This document shows, piece by piece, positions 18,344-26,513 of a DNA stretch of 53,447 nucleotides. A program made the translations under genes and the position numbers. The first letter of the stretch is position 1. Every line of letters starts with the position of its first letter. This DNA comes from Saccharopolyspora rectivirgula DSM 43747 (GTDB taxonomy: Bacteria > Actinomycetota > Actinomycetes > Mycobacteriales > Pseudonocardiaceae), in the NCBI RefSeq assembly GCF_000497205.1, contig NZ_AYJW01000025.1, positions 1 through 53,447 of the forward strand. Reading direction: 5' to 3'. The notes under the pieces were generated by a model. It was not told the DNA's origin. It saw only the letters and a list, made by a program, of their open reading frames with translations, and searched no databases.

Positions 18344-19303
18344 TCAGAACAACGCGCTGGCCAACGCCCGGCGCGCCTTCACCACCCGCTCATCGCTGGC
18401 CGGGAACAACTCGAAAAGCTCCAACAAGTGCACGCGGACCTTGTTCCGCTCATCGCCCGAAGTGCGCTTCACGGTCCGCACCAGCCGGTCGAAACCAGCC
18501 TCGGCGTCACCCCGCGCCACCTCGGCGTCCGCGGCCGCGATCTGGGCGTCGACGTCGTCCGGCGCCGCATCCGCCCGCTCCACCACGGCCGGATCGACCT
18601 GCTCGGCCCGCGCGGTGAACCGCACCTGCGCCAACGCGGCCTTGGCCTGCTCGTTGTCCGGCTCGGAGTCCAGGATCTTCTGGTACGCCGCCTCGGCCGC
18701 CGCGTAATCCCCGCGCTGCAACGCGTCCTCGGCCTCGGTGAACCGCGGGTCCTCCGGCTCCTCCTCGGCCGCCGCGCCGGACGCCTGCTCGGCCTCGCGA
18801 ATCCCCGGAAGCCTGTCCCGCAACGCGTTGAGCAGCGCGTCGATCCACTGCCGCAACTGCGGCTCCGGCTGGGCCCCGGCGAACGCGTCAACGGGCTGGC
18901 CGCCGGCGATGGCGATCACCATCGGAATGGACTGCGCCTGGAACAGCTGCGCGATCCGCGGGTTGGCGTCCACGTCGACCTTGGCGAGCACCCACGCGCC
19001 GTTGCCCTCCCGGGCCAACTTCTCCAGCACCGGCGAGAGCTGCTTGCAGGGTCCGCACCACTCCGCCCACAGGTCGAGCACCACCGGGACCCGCATGGAC
19101 CTGTCGATGACCTCGGCCTGGAACGTGGCCTCGGTGACATCGACGATCGGTGCGGCCGCCGAAGCGCCGCCGTCGTTCGCCTTCGCTTGCTGATTCGCAC
19201 GCGCAGCCGCCTCGGCCCGGTTTTTCAGCGCCGACAGGTCGACCGCGCCCGCCATCGCGGCGGACATTGCTGCTGCGTTCTGGCGTGGATCCGGCCTCGT
19301 CAC
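18344..19303 (-). CDS. Thioredoxin-TPR fusion protein (CnoX/YbbN-like)
   Basis: A thioredoxin domain fused to a TPR tail, the layout of the chaperedoxin CnoX (YbbN), which protects proteins from oxidative aggregation and hands them to GroEL. After a basic, alanine-rich N-terminus, the thioredoxin domain (about residues 52-165) has [20 protein letters not shown] with Cys 83 and 86. The cis-proline loop follows at [12 protein letters not shown]. Residues from about 185 form helical repeats ([41 protein letters not shown]). Unlike E. coli CnoX, both cysteines are kept, so redox activity is plausible. The GTG start at 19303 is preferred; an ATG twelve codons on is possible. The M. tuberculosis homologue (Rv1324) sits beside fadA4, as the thiolase does in this window at greater distance. 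Confidence 0.9.
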   Translation of the reverse strand: MTRPDPRQNAAAMSAAMAGAVDLSALKNRAEAAARANQQAKANDGGASAAAPIVDVTEATFQAEVIDRSMRVPVVLDLWAEWCGPCKQLSPVLEKLAREGNGAWVLAKVDVDANPRIAQLFQAQSIPMVIAIAGGQPVDAFAGAQPEPQLRQWIDALLNALRDRLPGIREAEQASGAAAEEEPEDPRFTEAEDALQRGDYAAAEAAYQKILDSEPDNEQAKAALAQVRFTARAEQVDPAVVERADAAPDDVDAQIAAADAEVARGDAEAGFDRLVRTVKRTSGDERNKVRVHLLELFELFPASDERVVKARRALASALF

Positions 19304-19427
19304 ACATCCATCCTGACACGGCCCGACAAGCGAGCGGCCGCTGGGCGGCGCCTCCCACCTGGGGCCCGACCCGCTCCCGACCCGAACAACCCCCGAGCAC
19401 CACAACAGACCACCCGGAAGAGTGAAC

Positions 19428-19455
19428 GGGTTGGTGCGCGGCCGCGCACCAACCC
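19428..19455 (-). terminator. Hairpin terminator after the thiamine-binding-like gene
   Basis: A perfect 28-bp palindrome, arms GGGTTGGTGCGC / GCGCACCAACCC around GGCC. It lies 40 bp downstream of the minus-strand stop at 19496, with no pronounced T-run. Confidence 0.7.
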
Positions 19456-19495
19456 CGGCGGAGCGCTGCGACGACGAGACCGGCGCCCCGCCGCG

Positions 19496-19798
19496 TCACT
19501 CCTCCCGCAGGTGCTCCTCCACCCGGCGCACCTTCTCGGTCAACTGGTTCGTGCGCCCCGGGCGGATGTCGGCCTTCAACACCAGACTGGTCCGCGGCGC
19601 GCGGGACGCCACCGCCTCGGTGGCGCGCTTGACCACGTCCATCACCTCGTCCCACTCGCCCTCGATCGTGGTGAACATGGCAGTCGTCTCGTTCGGCAAC
19701 CCCGACTCCCGCACGACCCGCACCGCGGCCGCGACCGCTTCGCTGACGCTGTCGCTGTCCCCGCCACCGGTCGGCGCCACGCTGAACGCCACAAGCAC
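19496..19798 (-). CDS. MTH1187/YkoF-type thiamine-binding-like protein (DUF77)
   Basis: Small cytoplasmic protein of about 100 residues. It begins with the family's short N-terminus [20 protein letters not shown] and continues with [28 protein letters not shown] and a basic, acidic-rich C-terminus. Related proteins bind thiamine or hydroxymethylpyrimidine as tetramers, but the biological role is unsettled. The start at GTG 19798 is fixed by a near-perfect AAGGAGGT seven bases upstream; a longer frame from 19819 would place the start inside or before that site. It is divergent from the MarR gene across about 106 bp. Confidence 0.87.
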   Translation of the reverse strand: MLVAFSVAPTGGGDSDSVSEAVAAAVRVVRESGLPNETTAMFTTIEGEWDEVMDVVKRATEAVASRAPRTSLVLKADIRPGRTNQLTEKVRRVEEHLREE

Positions 19799-19805
19799 CT
19801 GTCTA

Positions 19806-19813
19806 CCTCCTTC
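19806..19813 (-). promoter_or_regulatory. Ribosome-binding site AAGGAGGT of the thiamine-binding-like gene
   Basis: A full Shine-Dalgarno match seven bases from the GTG at 19798. It decides the start of the downstream gene. Confidence 0.8.
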
Positions 19814-19904
19814 ATCCACGCGGTCCGGCTACCCTGGGAACACCCGGCTGCACCCACCGGATAGGCAGCAGCTGGCCGGTACCGCGCTGCTAGCGTCGAG
19901 CACC

Positions 19905-20405
19905 ATGAGTACCCGTAACCCGCTGCCCTTCGACCCCATCGCCCGAGCGGCCGAGCACTGGGCCGAGCGGGTTGGCCCGGCCACCACGATGGCAGCAGTG
20001 ACCAGCATCATGCGGGTCCAGCAAATCCTGCAATCAGCCGTCGACAACGCGCTGCGGCCGCACAACCTCACCTTCGCCCGCTACGAAGCCCTGGTGCTGT
20101 TGAGCTTCTCCAAACGGGGCAGCCTGCCGATGCGCGTGATGGGCGACCGGCTGCAACTGCACCCGACCAGCGTCACCAACATCGTCGACCGGTTGGAGCA
20201 GGACGAGCTGGTCCGCCGCACACCGCACCCGACCGACCGCCGCACCACGCTCGTGGAGATCACCGAAGACGGTCGGAACCTGATGCAGAAGGCCACCGAA
20301 GCGGTCACCGCCATCGACTTCGGGCTACGGGGACTCACCGAACGCCAGACCCAGCAGTTGACCGACTTGCTGGCCAAAGTGCGGCAAGCCGCGGGCGACT
20401 TCTGA
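19905..20405 (+). CDS. MarR family transcriptional regulator
   Basis: Dimeric winged-helix DNA-binding protein of 166 residues. It shows the MarR plan: an N-terminal dimerisation helix (AVTSIMRVQQILQSAVDNAL), then FARYEALVLLSFSKRGSLPMRVMGDRLQLHPTSVTNIVDRLEQ as the helix-turn-helix. The wing follows with DELVRRTPHPTDRRTTLVEITEDG and a C-terminal helix. The ATG at 19905 is chosen because the conserved region begins a short distance downstream. The open frame extends further 5' through the divergent gene, which is rejected. The next gene on the other strand (DUF3817) converges, with 8 bp between stops, so the regulator is probably monocistronic. Ligand and targets are unknown. Confidence 0.9.
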   Translation: MSTRNPLPFDPIARAAEHWAERVGPATTMAAVTSIMRVQQILQSAVDNALRPHNLTFARYEALVLLSFSKRGSLPMRVMGDRLQLHPTSVTNIVDRLEQDELVRRTPHPTDRRTTLVEITEDGRNLMQKATEAVTAIDFGLRGLTERQTQQLTDLLAKVRQAAGDF

Positions 20406-20413
20406 GCCGCCGC

Positions 20414-20773
20414 TCAGTTCAGCTCGCGCAGCGCGTACCGCACCTTGGCCCAGAAGGTCGGCTCATCCGCCTCCCGGCCGGAGAGCATGCCCCGCCGGTT
20501 CGCCCACCACTCGAAGAGCAGGGTGGCCAGCGGTGGGACCGAAGCGGCAACGGCCAGCACGAGCTCCCAGAACCGCCAGCGCAGCGGGCTGAACACCACC
20601 AGGCACACCACCAGGTAAGCGGTGAACATGAAGCCGTGGAACCAGCCCGTGATGGTCACCCCCAGCGGCTGCCCGAACCCGTACTTGACCACCATCGCCA
20701 CCAGCAGCGCTGTCCAGGAGACCGCTTCACCAACCGAGACCACGCGAAACCAACCGGCATAACTGCGGGGCAC
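20414..20773 (-). CDS. DUF3817 membrane protein
   Basis: Small integral membrane protein of 119 residues. It has three hydrophobic segments: VSVGEAVSWTALLVAMVVKY, ITGWFHGFMFTAYLVVCLVV and WELVLAVAASVPPLATLLFE. GWFHG and the start SYAGWFRVVSVGEAVSWTALL are typical of the DUF3817 family, whose function is unknown. The C-terminus is hydrophilic. It converges on the MarR gene. The 462-bp region upstream, shared with manA on the other strand, presumably contains its promoter. Confidence 0.87.
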   Translation of the reverse strand: MPRSYAGWFRVVSVGEAVSWTALLVAMVVKYGFGQPLGVTITGWFHGFMFTAYLVVCLVVFSPLRWRFWELVLAVAASVPPLATLLFEWWANRRGMLSGREADEPTFWAKVRYALRELN

Positions 20774-21235
20774 CGCTTCCCCTTTCCTCGAAGGAGCTCC
20801 TCCCCGAAGTGTGCCGGGTGGCGCCCATCACTCCCGCACCACCCGGGTTTCCGACCACAACCTCGCCCCTCGCCAGCGCTCAACCGCACGCGCGACCGCA
20901 CCGGTGGCAGCACGAATCGCCACGAAGGGAACTCTTCTCGCTCGACCAGCAGAAAAGCTCCCTTGCCCACCACGCCCAACGGCGTCCTGTGTGGAGTTCC
21001 GCGCGGTCGCTGCCCAGCCCGGCCGGCCACCCACCGGCAGAACCCGAACCCGGTTGACGCCTCCCCGCCCGGGTGGGGTTGACTGACCGCGGGCAGTGGC
21101 GGTGGAATTCGCCCTGCTCGGGCGAGGCCAGCGGCACCCGGTGCGTCTGCTTCCGAAACCTGCTCCGGCAGCGGACCCCAGCCCGCAGGACCGCTCGCCC
21201 ACCGGTGATCCCGAAGTGCTGGAAAGGTCTCGAAG
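20774..21235. other. 462-bp divergent intergenic region of the DUF3817 gene and manA
   Basis: I see no convincing gene here. It holds one copy of the dispersed stem-loop repeat (20925-20964) and, near its 3' end, GGAAAGG about 8 bases before the manA GTG. Several open frames in it are short and have no recognisable protein features. Confidence 0.6.
20925..20964. repeat. Dispersed stem-loop repeat, copy 1
   Basis: Left arm AAGGGAACTCTTCT, right arm AGAAAAGCTCCCTT, roughly complementary with two mismatches. It is one of a family with copies near 26461, 33204, 35547 and 38021 (see the findings). Here it lies in a divergent intergenic region. Confidence 0.75.
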
Positions 21236-22282
21236 GTGAGCACGACCCCGGATGTCTACGCTGGCCCGACCGCGCCGGTCAAACTCCCGGCCAACCAGCC
21301 GCCCCAGTTCTACCGGGGCGGCGCGTCGATCGCGGCCCTGCGCGGCGTCCAGGACGATCGGGAGTACGGCCCGGAGGACTGGGTCGCCTCGATCACCACG
21401 CAATTCGGCCAGGCCGAATCAGGCCTGACCCGACTGCCCGACGGCCGGTGGCTGCGCGACGCCATCACCGCCGAACCAGCGCAGTGGCTCGGCCCGCAGC
21501 ACGTCTCGGTGTTCGGCGACAGCACAGCCCTGCTGGTCAAACTGCTCGACGCCGGGCAACGACTGCCGGTGCACTGCCACCCCTCGGACCGCTTCGCCCA
21601 ACAGCACCTCGGCTCCCGGTTCGGCAAGACCGAAGCCTGGATCGTCATCGGAACCAGCGGGCCGAAACCAGTGGTGTACGCGGGTTTCCGCAACGACGTC
21701 GACCCCGAGACCGTGGCCACCTGGGTGGCCACCCAAGACGCCACGGCAATGCTCGGCTCGCTCAACGAAATCCCCGTCAAGCCGGGCGACACGGTGCACA
21801 TCCCCGCCGGCACCCCGCACGCCATCGGTGAAGGCGTGTTCATCGTCGAACTCCAACAGCCGACCGACTTCTCCATCACCCTGGAATGGGAAGGGTTCCT
21901 CACCAGCGCGGAGAAGGCCTTCCTCGGCCTGGACGAGAAAACCGCCCTGCAGTCGGTCAACCACCGCGGCTTCCCCGACGAACTGCTCTCCGACCTGGTC
22001 AAGCACACCGCCGACCAGGTCGCACCCAGGGTTCCGCTGCTGTCGACCGAAGCCGACCCGTTCTTCCGGGCCGAGCGGTTGCACGCACCGGTCGAACTCG
22101 ACCCCTCCTTCGGCGTCCTGGTGGTGCTGGACGGAACCGGTTCCCTGGTCACCGAGCACACCACCCTGCCGCTCAAGCGCGGGGAAACGGTCGTGGTCCC
22201 GCACGCGGCCGGCAGCACCCGCCTGGACGGTGACCTGGTGGCCGTGTACTGCCGCCCGCCGGAGCCGCTCACCCACCGCTGA
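21236..22282 (+). CDS. manA: Mannose-6-phosphate isomerase, class I
   Basis: Interconverts fructose-6-phosphate and mannose-6-phosphate, feeding GDP-mannose and mannosylated envelope components. The 348-residue cupin protein has the zinc-site motifs VHCHPSDRFA (H113, H115), KTEAWIVIG (E133) and VHIPAGTPHAIGEG (H195). The C-terminal beta domain closes with TLPLKRGETVVVPHAAGS. It is shorter than eukaryotic and enteric ManA and matches the compact class found in Bacillus (YvyI). The GTG start has a GGAAAGG about 8 bases upstream. No phosphomannomutase is in the window. A role on another sugar phosphate cannot be excluded. Confidence 0.85.
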   Translation: MSTTPDVYAGPTAPVKLPANQPPQFYRGGASIAALRGVQDDREYGPEDWVASITTQFGQAESGLTRLPDGRWLRDAITAEPAQWLGPQHVSVFGDSTALLVKLLDAGQRLPVHCHPSDRFAQQHLGSRFGKTEAWIVIGTSGPKPVVYAGFRNDVDPETVATWVATQDATAMLGSLNEIPVKPGDTVHIPAGTPHAIGEGVFIVELQQPTDFSITLEWEGFLTSAEKAFLGLDEKTALQSVNHRGFPDELLSDLVKHTADQVAPRVPLLSTEADPFFRAERLHAPVELDPSFGVLVVLDGTGSLVTEHTTLPLKRGETVVVPHAAGSTRLDGDLVAVYCRPPEPLTHR

Positions 22283-22490
22283 CGCCATCCCGCTGGACCA
22301 GCGGCCGCTGCGAGCCACGTCACGTCACAGCGCGATAGCGGTTGCGCCCAAACCCCCGCGGTGCGGACGCATCTCCGTTACCGTCCTCGGCTAGGTGATC
22401 ACCCGATCGCTGATCGTGGCTTCGATCACTTGCTGTGCTCGACCCGTGGCGTGCCTCGCCGTGCGCTGTGTACAGAAAGGATTCGACGCC

Positions 22491-22907
22491 GTGCAGCCGG
22501 ACAGAACGTATGGGAGCTCCGGTCTCGACCAGACCGAAGCAACGGCGGATGGCACTGCGCTGATCGGGAACTTCGAATCCCACACCCGCCACCTGTCCAG
22601 CCCCGAAGAACGCGAAGCGCTCGCCCGCAAGATCGGGGAGGAGTGGAACCAGATCAGCTCTCGCCTCGCCGAGCTGTACGCCACCGGAGTGCCCAGCGAC
22701 GATCCGCGCGCCCAGGAAGTAATCCAGCAGCACTACAACTGGCTCCGCTACTTCTGGACCCCGGACCGCGATTCCTACCTGCGCCTGGCCGAGGTCTACG
22801 CCAACCAGCCGAAGTTCCGCAAGCGCATCGAGCGCAGGAAACCCAAAGGCCTCGCCGGATACCTGCGCGACGCCATGACCACCTACGCGTGGGCCCGACT
22901 GAGCTGA
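22491..22907 (+). CDS. Stand-alone TipAS antibiotic-recognition-domain protein
   Basis: About 138 residues matching the C-terminal TipAS domain of the MerR-type activator TipA, without the DNA-binding half. TipAS-type domains bind thiopeptide antibiotics such as thiostrepton, or albicidin, and can sequester them. The segment LARKIGEEWNQISSRLAELYATGVPSDDPRAQEVIQQHYNWLRYFW is typical, followed by YLRLAEVYANQPKFRKRIE and a helix ending LRDAMTTYAWARLS. The GTG at 22491 is chosen because AGAAAGGA lies ten bases upstream; an earlier in-frame GTG gives an implausible cysteine-rich leader. It precedes dinB by 43 bp on the same strand, so it may share its transcript. Ligand unknown. Confidence 0.82.
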   Translation: MQPDRTYGSSGLDQTEATADGTALIGNFESHTRHLSSPEEREALARKIGEEWNQISSRLAELYATGVPSDDPRAQEVIQQHYNWLRYFWTPDRDSYLRLAEVYANQPKFRKRIERRKPKGLAGYLRDAMTTYAWARLS

Positions 22908-22950
22908 AGCGCACCCCCGCCCTGTCGGTGGCATCCCGTTCAATAGGGGT

Positions 22951-24270
22951 ATGCGGAGGTGGGTGCTGCACGTCGACATGGACGCGTTCTTCGCGTCCGT
23001 GGAGCAACTGACCCGCCCTACCCTGCGCAACCGACCGGTCCTGGTCGGTGGGCTCGGCCCGCGCGGAACCGTCGCCGGAGCCAGCTACGAGGCCCGCGCC
23101 TACGGGGCGCGTTCGGCGATGCCGATGGCCGAAGCCAGGCGGCGCTGCCCCACCGCAGTCGTACTACCCCCCAGGTTCCGGGTGTACCAGGCGGTCAGCG
23201 CCCGGGTCATGGCCCTGGTGCGCGACGTTTCCGACGCCGTGGAGCAGGTCTCCATCGACGAGGCCTTCCTCGAGCCGGCCCAGCTGGCCGGCGCGGACAC
23301 CGCCAAAACCGAGGACTTCGCCGCCCGGTTGCGGGCCCGCGTGCACGACGAAGTCGGGGTGACCGCTTCCATCGGCGCCGGATCCGGCAAGCAGATGGCC
23401 AAAATCGCCTCCGGACTGGCCAAACCGGACGGAATGCTGGTGGTCGCCCCGCACCAGGAACTGGAGCTGCTCAGCCGTCTTCCGGTGCGGAAGCTGTGGG
23501 GAGTCGGCCCGGTCACCGAAGCCAAACTGCACCGCATCGGGGTCAACACCATCGGCGAACTGGCGCAACTGCACCTCTCCGACCTGACGTCCCTGCTCGG
23601 TCAAGCTCACGGCAGCGAACTGCACCAGTTGGCCCGGGGGATCGACGACCGGCCGGTCGCCGAACGCGCGGAAGCCAAGCAGGTCAGCAGCGAAACCACG
23701 TTCGACCACGACATCACCGACCCGGCCCGGGTGCAGTCCGAAGTGCTCACCGCGGCTCGAGCCGCGCACCGCCGGCTCACCGCGTCCCACCGGGCCGCCC
23801 GCACCGTGACCCTCAAGATCCGGGACGCCGACTTCACCACGACCAGCCGCTCAGCCACCCTGCCCTGGGCGACCAGCCACTTCCCCACGCTCGCCGACAC
23901 CGCCCGCAAACTGGTCCGCACCGCCGTCCCGCCCGGCACCCCGGTTCGACTGGTCGGGGTCTCCTACTCCGGGCTGACCGCTGTGGAGCAAACCCCCTTG
24001 TTCGACACCCCCGGCGACACCGGGGAAATCGAACTCGCCCCGGCCCTCTCGACCAAGAAGTCCGAACCGGACTCCCCCGATCGCCGGTGGCGGCCGGGTG
24101 ACGACGTGCACCACCCCGAACACGGCCACGGATGGGTGCAAGGAGCCGGCCACGGCCGGGTGACCATCCGGTTCGAGACCGCGGCCACCGGGCCGGGGCG
24201 CGCCCGCACCCTCGCCATCGACGACCCCCACCTGTCCCGGGCCGACCCGATGAACAGCTTGGGCTGGTGA
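22951..24270 (+). CDS. dinB: DNA polymerase IV (Y-family, DinB)
   Basis: Error-prone translesion polymerase. The 439 residues begin RRWVLHVDMDAFFASVEQ, with catalytic D9 in this motif. The second metal site SIDEAFLEP contains D103 and E104. The polymerase continues with VTASIGAGSGKQMAKIASGLAKPDG, the HhH segment LPVRKLWGVGPVTEAKLHRIGV, and the little-finger domain. The last 85 residues (from about PDRRWRPGDDVHHPEHGHGWVQG) form an extra C-terminal domain seen in some actinobacterial Pol IV proteins. It ends with its stop directly abutting the stop of the convergent membrane-protein gene. Whether the SOS response controls it cannot be told; no clear LexA box was seen. Confidence 0.93.
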   Translation: MRRWVLHVDMDAFFASVEQLTRPTLRNRPVLVGGLGPRGTVAGASYEARAYGARSAMPMAEARRRCPTAVVLPPRFRVYQAVSARVMALVRDVSDAVEQVSIDEAFLEPAQLAGADTAKTEDFAARLRARVHDEVGVTASIGAGSGKQMAKIASGLAKPDGMLVVAPHQELELLSRLPVRKLWGVGPVTEAKLHRIGVNTIGELAQLHLSDLTSLLGQAHGSELHQLARGIDDRPVAERAEAKQVSSETTFDHDITDPARVQSEVLTAARAAHRRLTASHRAARTVTLKIRDADFTTTSRSATLPWATSHFPTLADTARKLVRTAVPPGTPVRLVGVSYSGLTAVEQTPLFDTPGDTGEIELAPALSTKKSEPDSPDRRWRPGDDVHHPEHGHGWVQGAGHGRVTIRFETAATGPGRARTLAIDDPHLSRADPMNSLGW

Positions 24271-25014
24271 CTACGCGTCCACCGGCACCGGCAGTTCCCT
24301 GCGGTACTGCCCGATCCACTTGCGGCCCGCCACTTCCTGGACCGCGGCCTCCAACGCCTTCGGCAACCGGCTGATCGGCGGCAGGTAGAAGCGGTACCGC
24401 TCGTAGGGCAAGTCCGGCATGGGAGGCGGTTCCTCCACCAGCCAGCGATCGAGCTCCGGGTGCCGCTCGGCGAAACCGGGATCGGCCGGGAAGAACTCCA
24501 GCGCCACCCGGCGCTCCGGGGACACCACCCGGCGGGCCTGCAAGAACGACAGCGTGCTGACCCCCACAGCGGCGATCTCGTCCCACGCCACCCCGAACAC
24601 CTCGCCTTTGGTGCGGGCGTAGAAGCCGCTGCGGTCGAACAGGAAACCGCGGCTGTTGAGCATGCCCCGCGAGCCGACGAGGAAGTAGCCGAAGACCACC
24701 GCGGACACCAGCTGCAGCAGCCACGCGCCGACCGAATTGCCCTGGTAGGCCAGGTTCGCCGCGCACAGCACCGCGACCAGCCCGCTGATCCCCCCGCCGA
24801 GGAGGAAGGTGCGGAAACTGCTGGCGCTGACGTCCACGTCCCGCGCACCGGGGCCGAGCAGCACCGGGCGCCGGCGGCCACCGCGAGCCGCCTCCGGGAT
24901 CCTCTCGCCAGGCGCGGTCAACCGCGCGGTGCCGCGATCGGCTCTGCCGCGCGGCACCGTCGCGCGTTCATCGATCCGCTGGGTTCGCTGCCATCCGCCA
25001 GGCAACCACTTCAT
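24271..25014 (-). CDS. Conserved membrane protein of unknown function
   Basis: About 247 residues. A basic N-terminal region leads to two adjacent hydrophobic segments, FLLGGGISGLVAVLCAANLA and WLLQLVSAVVFGYFLVG. The cytoplasmic part with GFLFDRSGFYARTKGEVFGVAWDEIAAVGVSTLSFL looks like a PH-like (bPH) fold used to contact membranes in many actinobacterial proteins. A proline-rich stretch (EEPPPMPDLPYERYRFYLPP) follows. The ATG at 25014 is the most likely start, but there is no strong ribosome-binding site. Its stop codon abuts the dinB stop with no gap. I do not recognise the family by name. Confidence 0.6.
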   Translation of the reverse strand: MKWLPGGWQRTQRIDERATVPRGRADRGTARLTAPGERIPEAARGGRRRPVLLGPGARDVDVSASSFRTFLLGGGISGLVAVLCAANLAYQGNSVGAWLLQLVSAVVFGYFLVGSRGMLNSRGFLFDRSGFYARTKGEVFGVAWDEIAAVGVSTLSFLQARRVVSPERRVALEFFPADPGFAERHPELDRWLVEEPPPMPDLPYERYRFYLPPISRLPKALEAAVQEVAGRKWIGQYRRELPVPVDA

Positions 25015-25088
25015 GCCGCCCAGGGTAGACGGGGCTGCCGGGCGAGATTTCCCGCTCCAGCGAATCTCAGGGAGATCTCCGGGACAGC

Positions 25089-26276
25089 TCAGTTCTGCGG
25101 AACCCGCAGGACCAGGGCATCTCCCTGACCCCCGCCGCCGCACAGCGCTGCCGCACCGGTGCCGCCGCCCCGGCGCTTCAGCTCCAGCGCCAGGTGCAGG
25201 GCCAGCCGGGCCCCGGACATGCCGATCGGGTGGCCCAGGGCGATCGCGCCGCCGTTGACGTTCACGCGGTCTTCCCCGATTCCCAGCGCCCGCGCCGAGA
25301 CGATGCTGACCGCGGCGAACGCCTCGTTGATCTCCACCAGGTCGAGCTTGCCGGCGTCGACGCCCTCCTTGGCGCACGCGGCCTTGATGGCGTTGGACGG
25401 CTGCTCGTGCAAGCTGGCGTCCGGGCCGGCCACGACGCCGTGCGCCCCGATCTCGGCGATCCACGGCAGACCCAGCTGCTCGGCCTTGGCCTTGCTCATG
25501 ACCACGACAGCGGCGGCCCCGTCGGAGATCTGGGAGGCCGAACCAGCGGTGATCGTGCCGTCGGCGGCGAAAGCCGGGCGCAGCTTGGCGAGCTTCTCCA
25601 CCGTGGTGTCCGGCCGGATGCCCTCGTCGGCGTCCACGACGAGCGGGTCGCCCTTGCGCTGCGGCACCTCCACCGGGGTGATCTCCTCGGCGAACAGGCC
25701 CTTCTCCGCGGCCGCCGCGGCCCGCTGGTGGGAGCGGGCGGAGAACTCGTCCTGCTCCTCCCGGGTCAAGCCGTAGCGCGAGTTGTACTTCTCGGTGGAC
25801 GCACCCATGGCCATCTGGTCGAAGGCGCAGAACAGGCCGTCGTGGGCCATGTGGTCGAGCATCGTCACATCGCCGTACTTGTGGCCCTCGCGGGAACCGG
25901 TCAGCAGGTGGGGAGCCTGGGTCATCGACTCCTGCCCGCCGGCCACCACGATGTCGAACTCACCGGCCCGGATGAGCTGGTCGGCGAGCGCGATGGCGTC
26001 CAGCCCGGACAAGCAGACCTTGTTGATCGTCAAGGCGGGCACGTCCATCGGGATGCCGGCGGCGACCGCGGCCTGCCGGGCCGGGATCTGCCCAGCACCA
26101 GCGGTCAACACCTGCCCCATGATGGTGTACTGCACCTGGTCCGGCTGCACCCCGGCCTTTTCCAAGGCGGCCTTGATCGCCAAGCCGCCGAGCTGCGCGC
26201 CGGAGAAGTCCTTCAGCGAGCCGAGCAGCCGCCCCATCGGCGTACGTGCTCCCGCCACGATCACAGAGGTGCCCAC
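25089..26276 (-). CDS. Acetyl-CoA acetyltransferase (thiolase)
   Basis: Degradative or biosynthetic thiolase, catalysing the reversible condensation of two acetyl-CoA to acetoacetyl-CoA. The 395-residue protein begins [19 protein letters not shown]. It carries the nucleophile C88 in [16 protein letters not shown]349 in [14 protein letters not shown], and C379 in [11 protein letters not shown]. The GTG at 26276 is chosen because GGGAGG is five bases upstream. M. tuberculosis fadA4 is the likely counterpart and there sits next to mce and the thioredoxin-TPR gene. A dispersed repeat copy lies between this gene and the upstream P450 gene on the same strand. Confidence 0.94.
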   Translation of the reverse strand: MGTSVIVAGARTPMGRLLGSLKDFSGAQLGGLAIKAALEKAGVQPDQVQYTIMGQVLTAGAGQIPARQAAVAAGIPMDVPALTINKVCLSGLDAIALADQLIRAGEFDIVVAGGQESMTQAPHLLTGSREGHKYGDVTMLDHMAHDGLFCAFDQMAMGASTEKYNSRYGLTREEQDEFSARSHQRAAAAAEKGLFAEEITPVEVPQRKGDPLVVDADEGIRPDTTVEKLAKLRPAFAADGTITAGSASQISDGAAAVVVMSKAKAEQLGLPWIAEIGAHGVVAGPDASLHEQPSNAIKAACAKEGVDAGKLDLVEINEAFAAVSIVSARALGIGEDRVNVNGGAIALGHPIGMSGARLALHLALELKRRGGGTGAAALCGGGGQGDALVLRVPQN

Positions 26277-26460
26277 AACTGCCTCCCGGTTCGTCCACGT
26301 GCCGCGTCGGTGAGTCGCAGCACCATCATGAGCCAGCGAATGCGAACGGCACCATACCCAGACTGACACTCAGTGCCACATATGATGCGGAACACATCCT
26401 AGTGCCGCGCCCCCGCCACGCACCAGCAACCACCAGCGGTGATCACGCCCCCCGTGGCCG

Positions 26461-26507
26461 AGCAAGGGAACTTCTCCGGCTACCCCGAAAGAAAAGTTCC
26501 CTCGCTG
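26461..26507. repeat. Dispersed stem-loop repeat, copy 2
   Basis: Arms AGCAAGGGAACTT and AAGTTCCCTCGCT, complementary except for one pair, with a central part rich in C/A. It begins six bases past the P450 stop on the minus strand and 185 bp before the thiolase start. It may work as a terminator for the P450 gene. Confidence 0.8.
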
Positions 26508-26513
26508 CCGACC

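Noticed and set aside
22283-22490. A gene starting at the GTG at 22395 upstream of the TipAS protein.
   Set aside because: It gives a Cys-rich leader unlike TipAS proteins, and the GTG at 22491 has the better ribosome-binding site. No riboswitch-like structure was convincing here.
26461-26507. The dispersed stem-loops as ends of an insertion sequence.
   Set aside because: No transposase gene or target-site duplication is seen between or beside copies, and the copies are single short hairpins.
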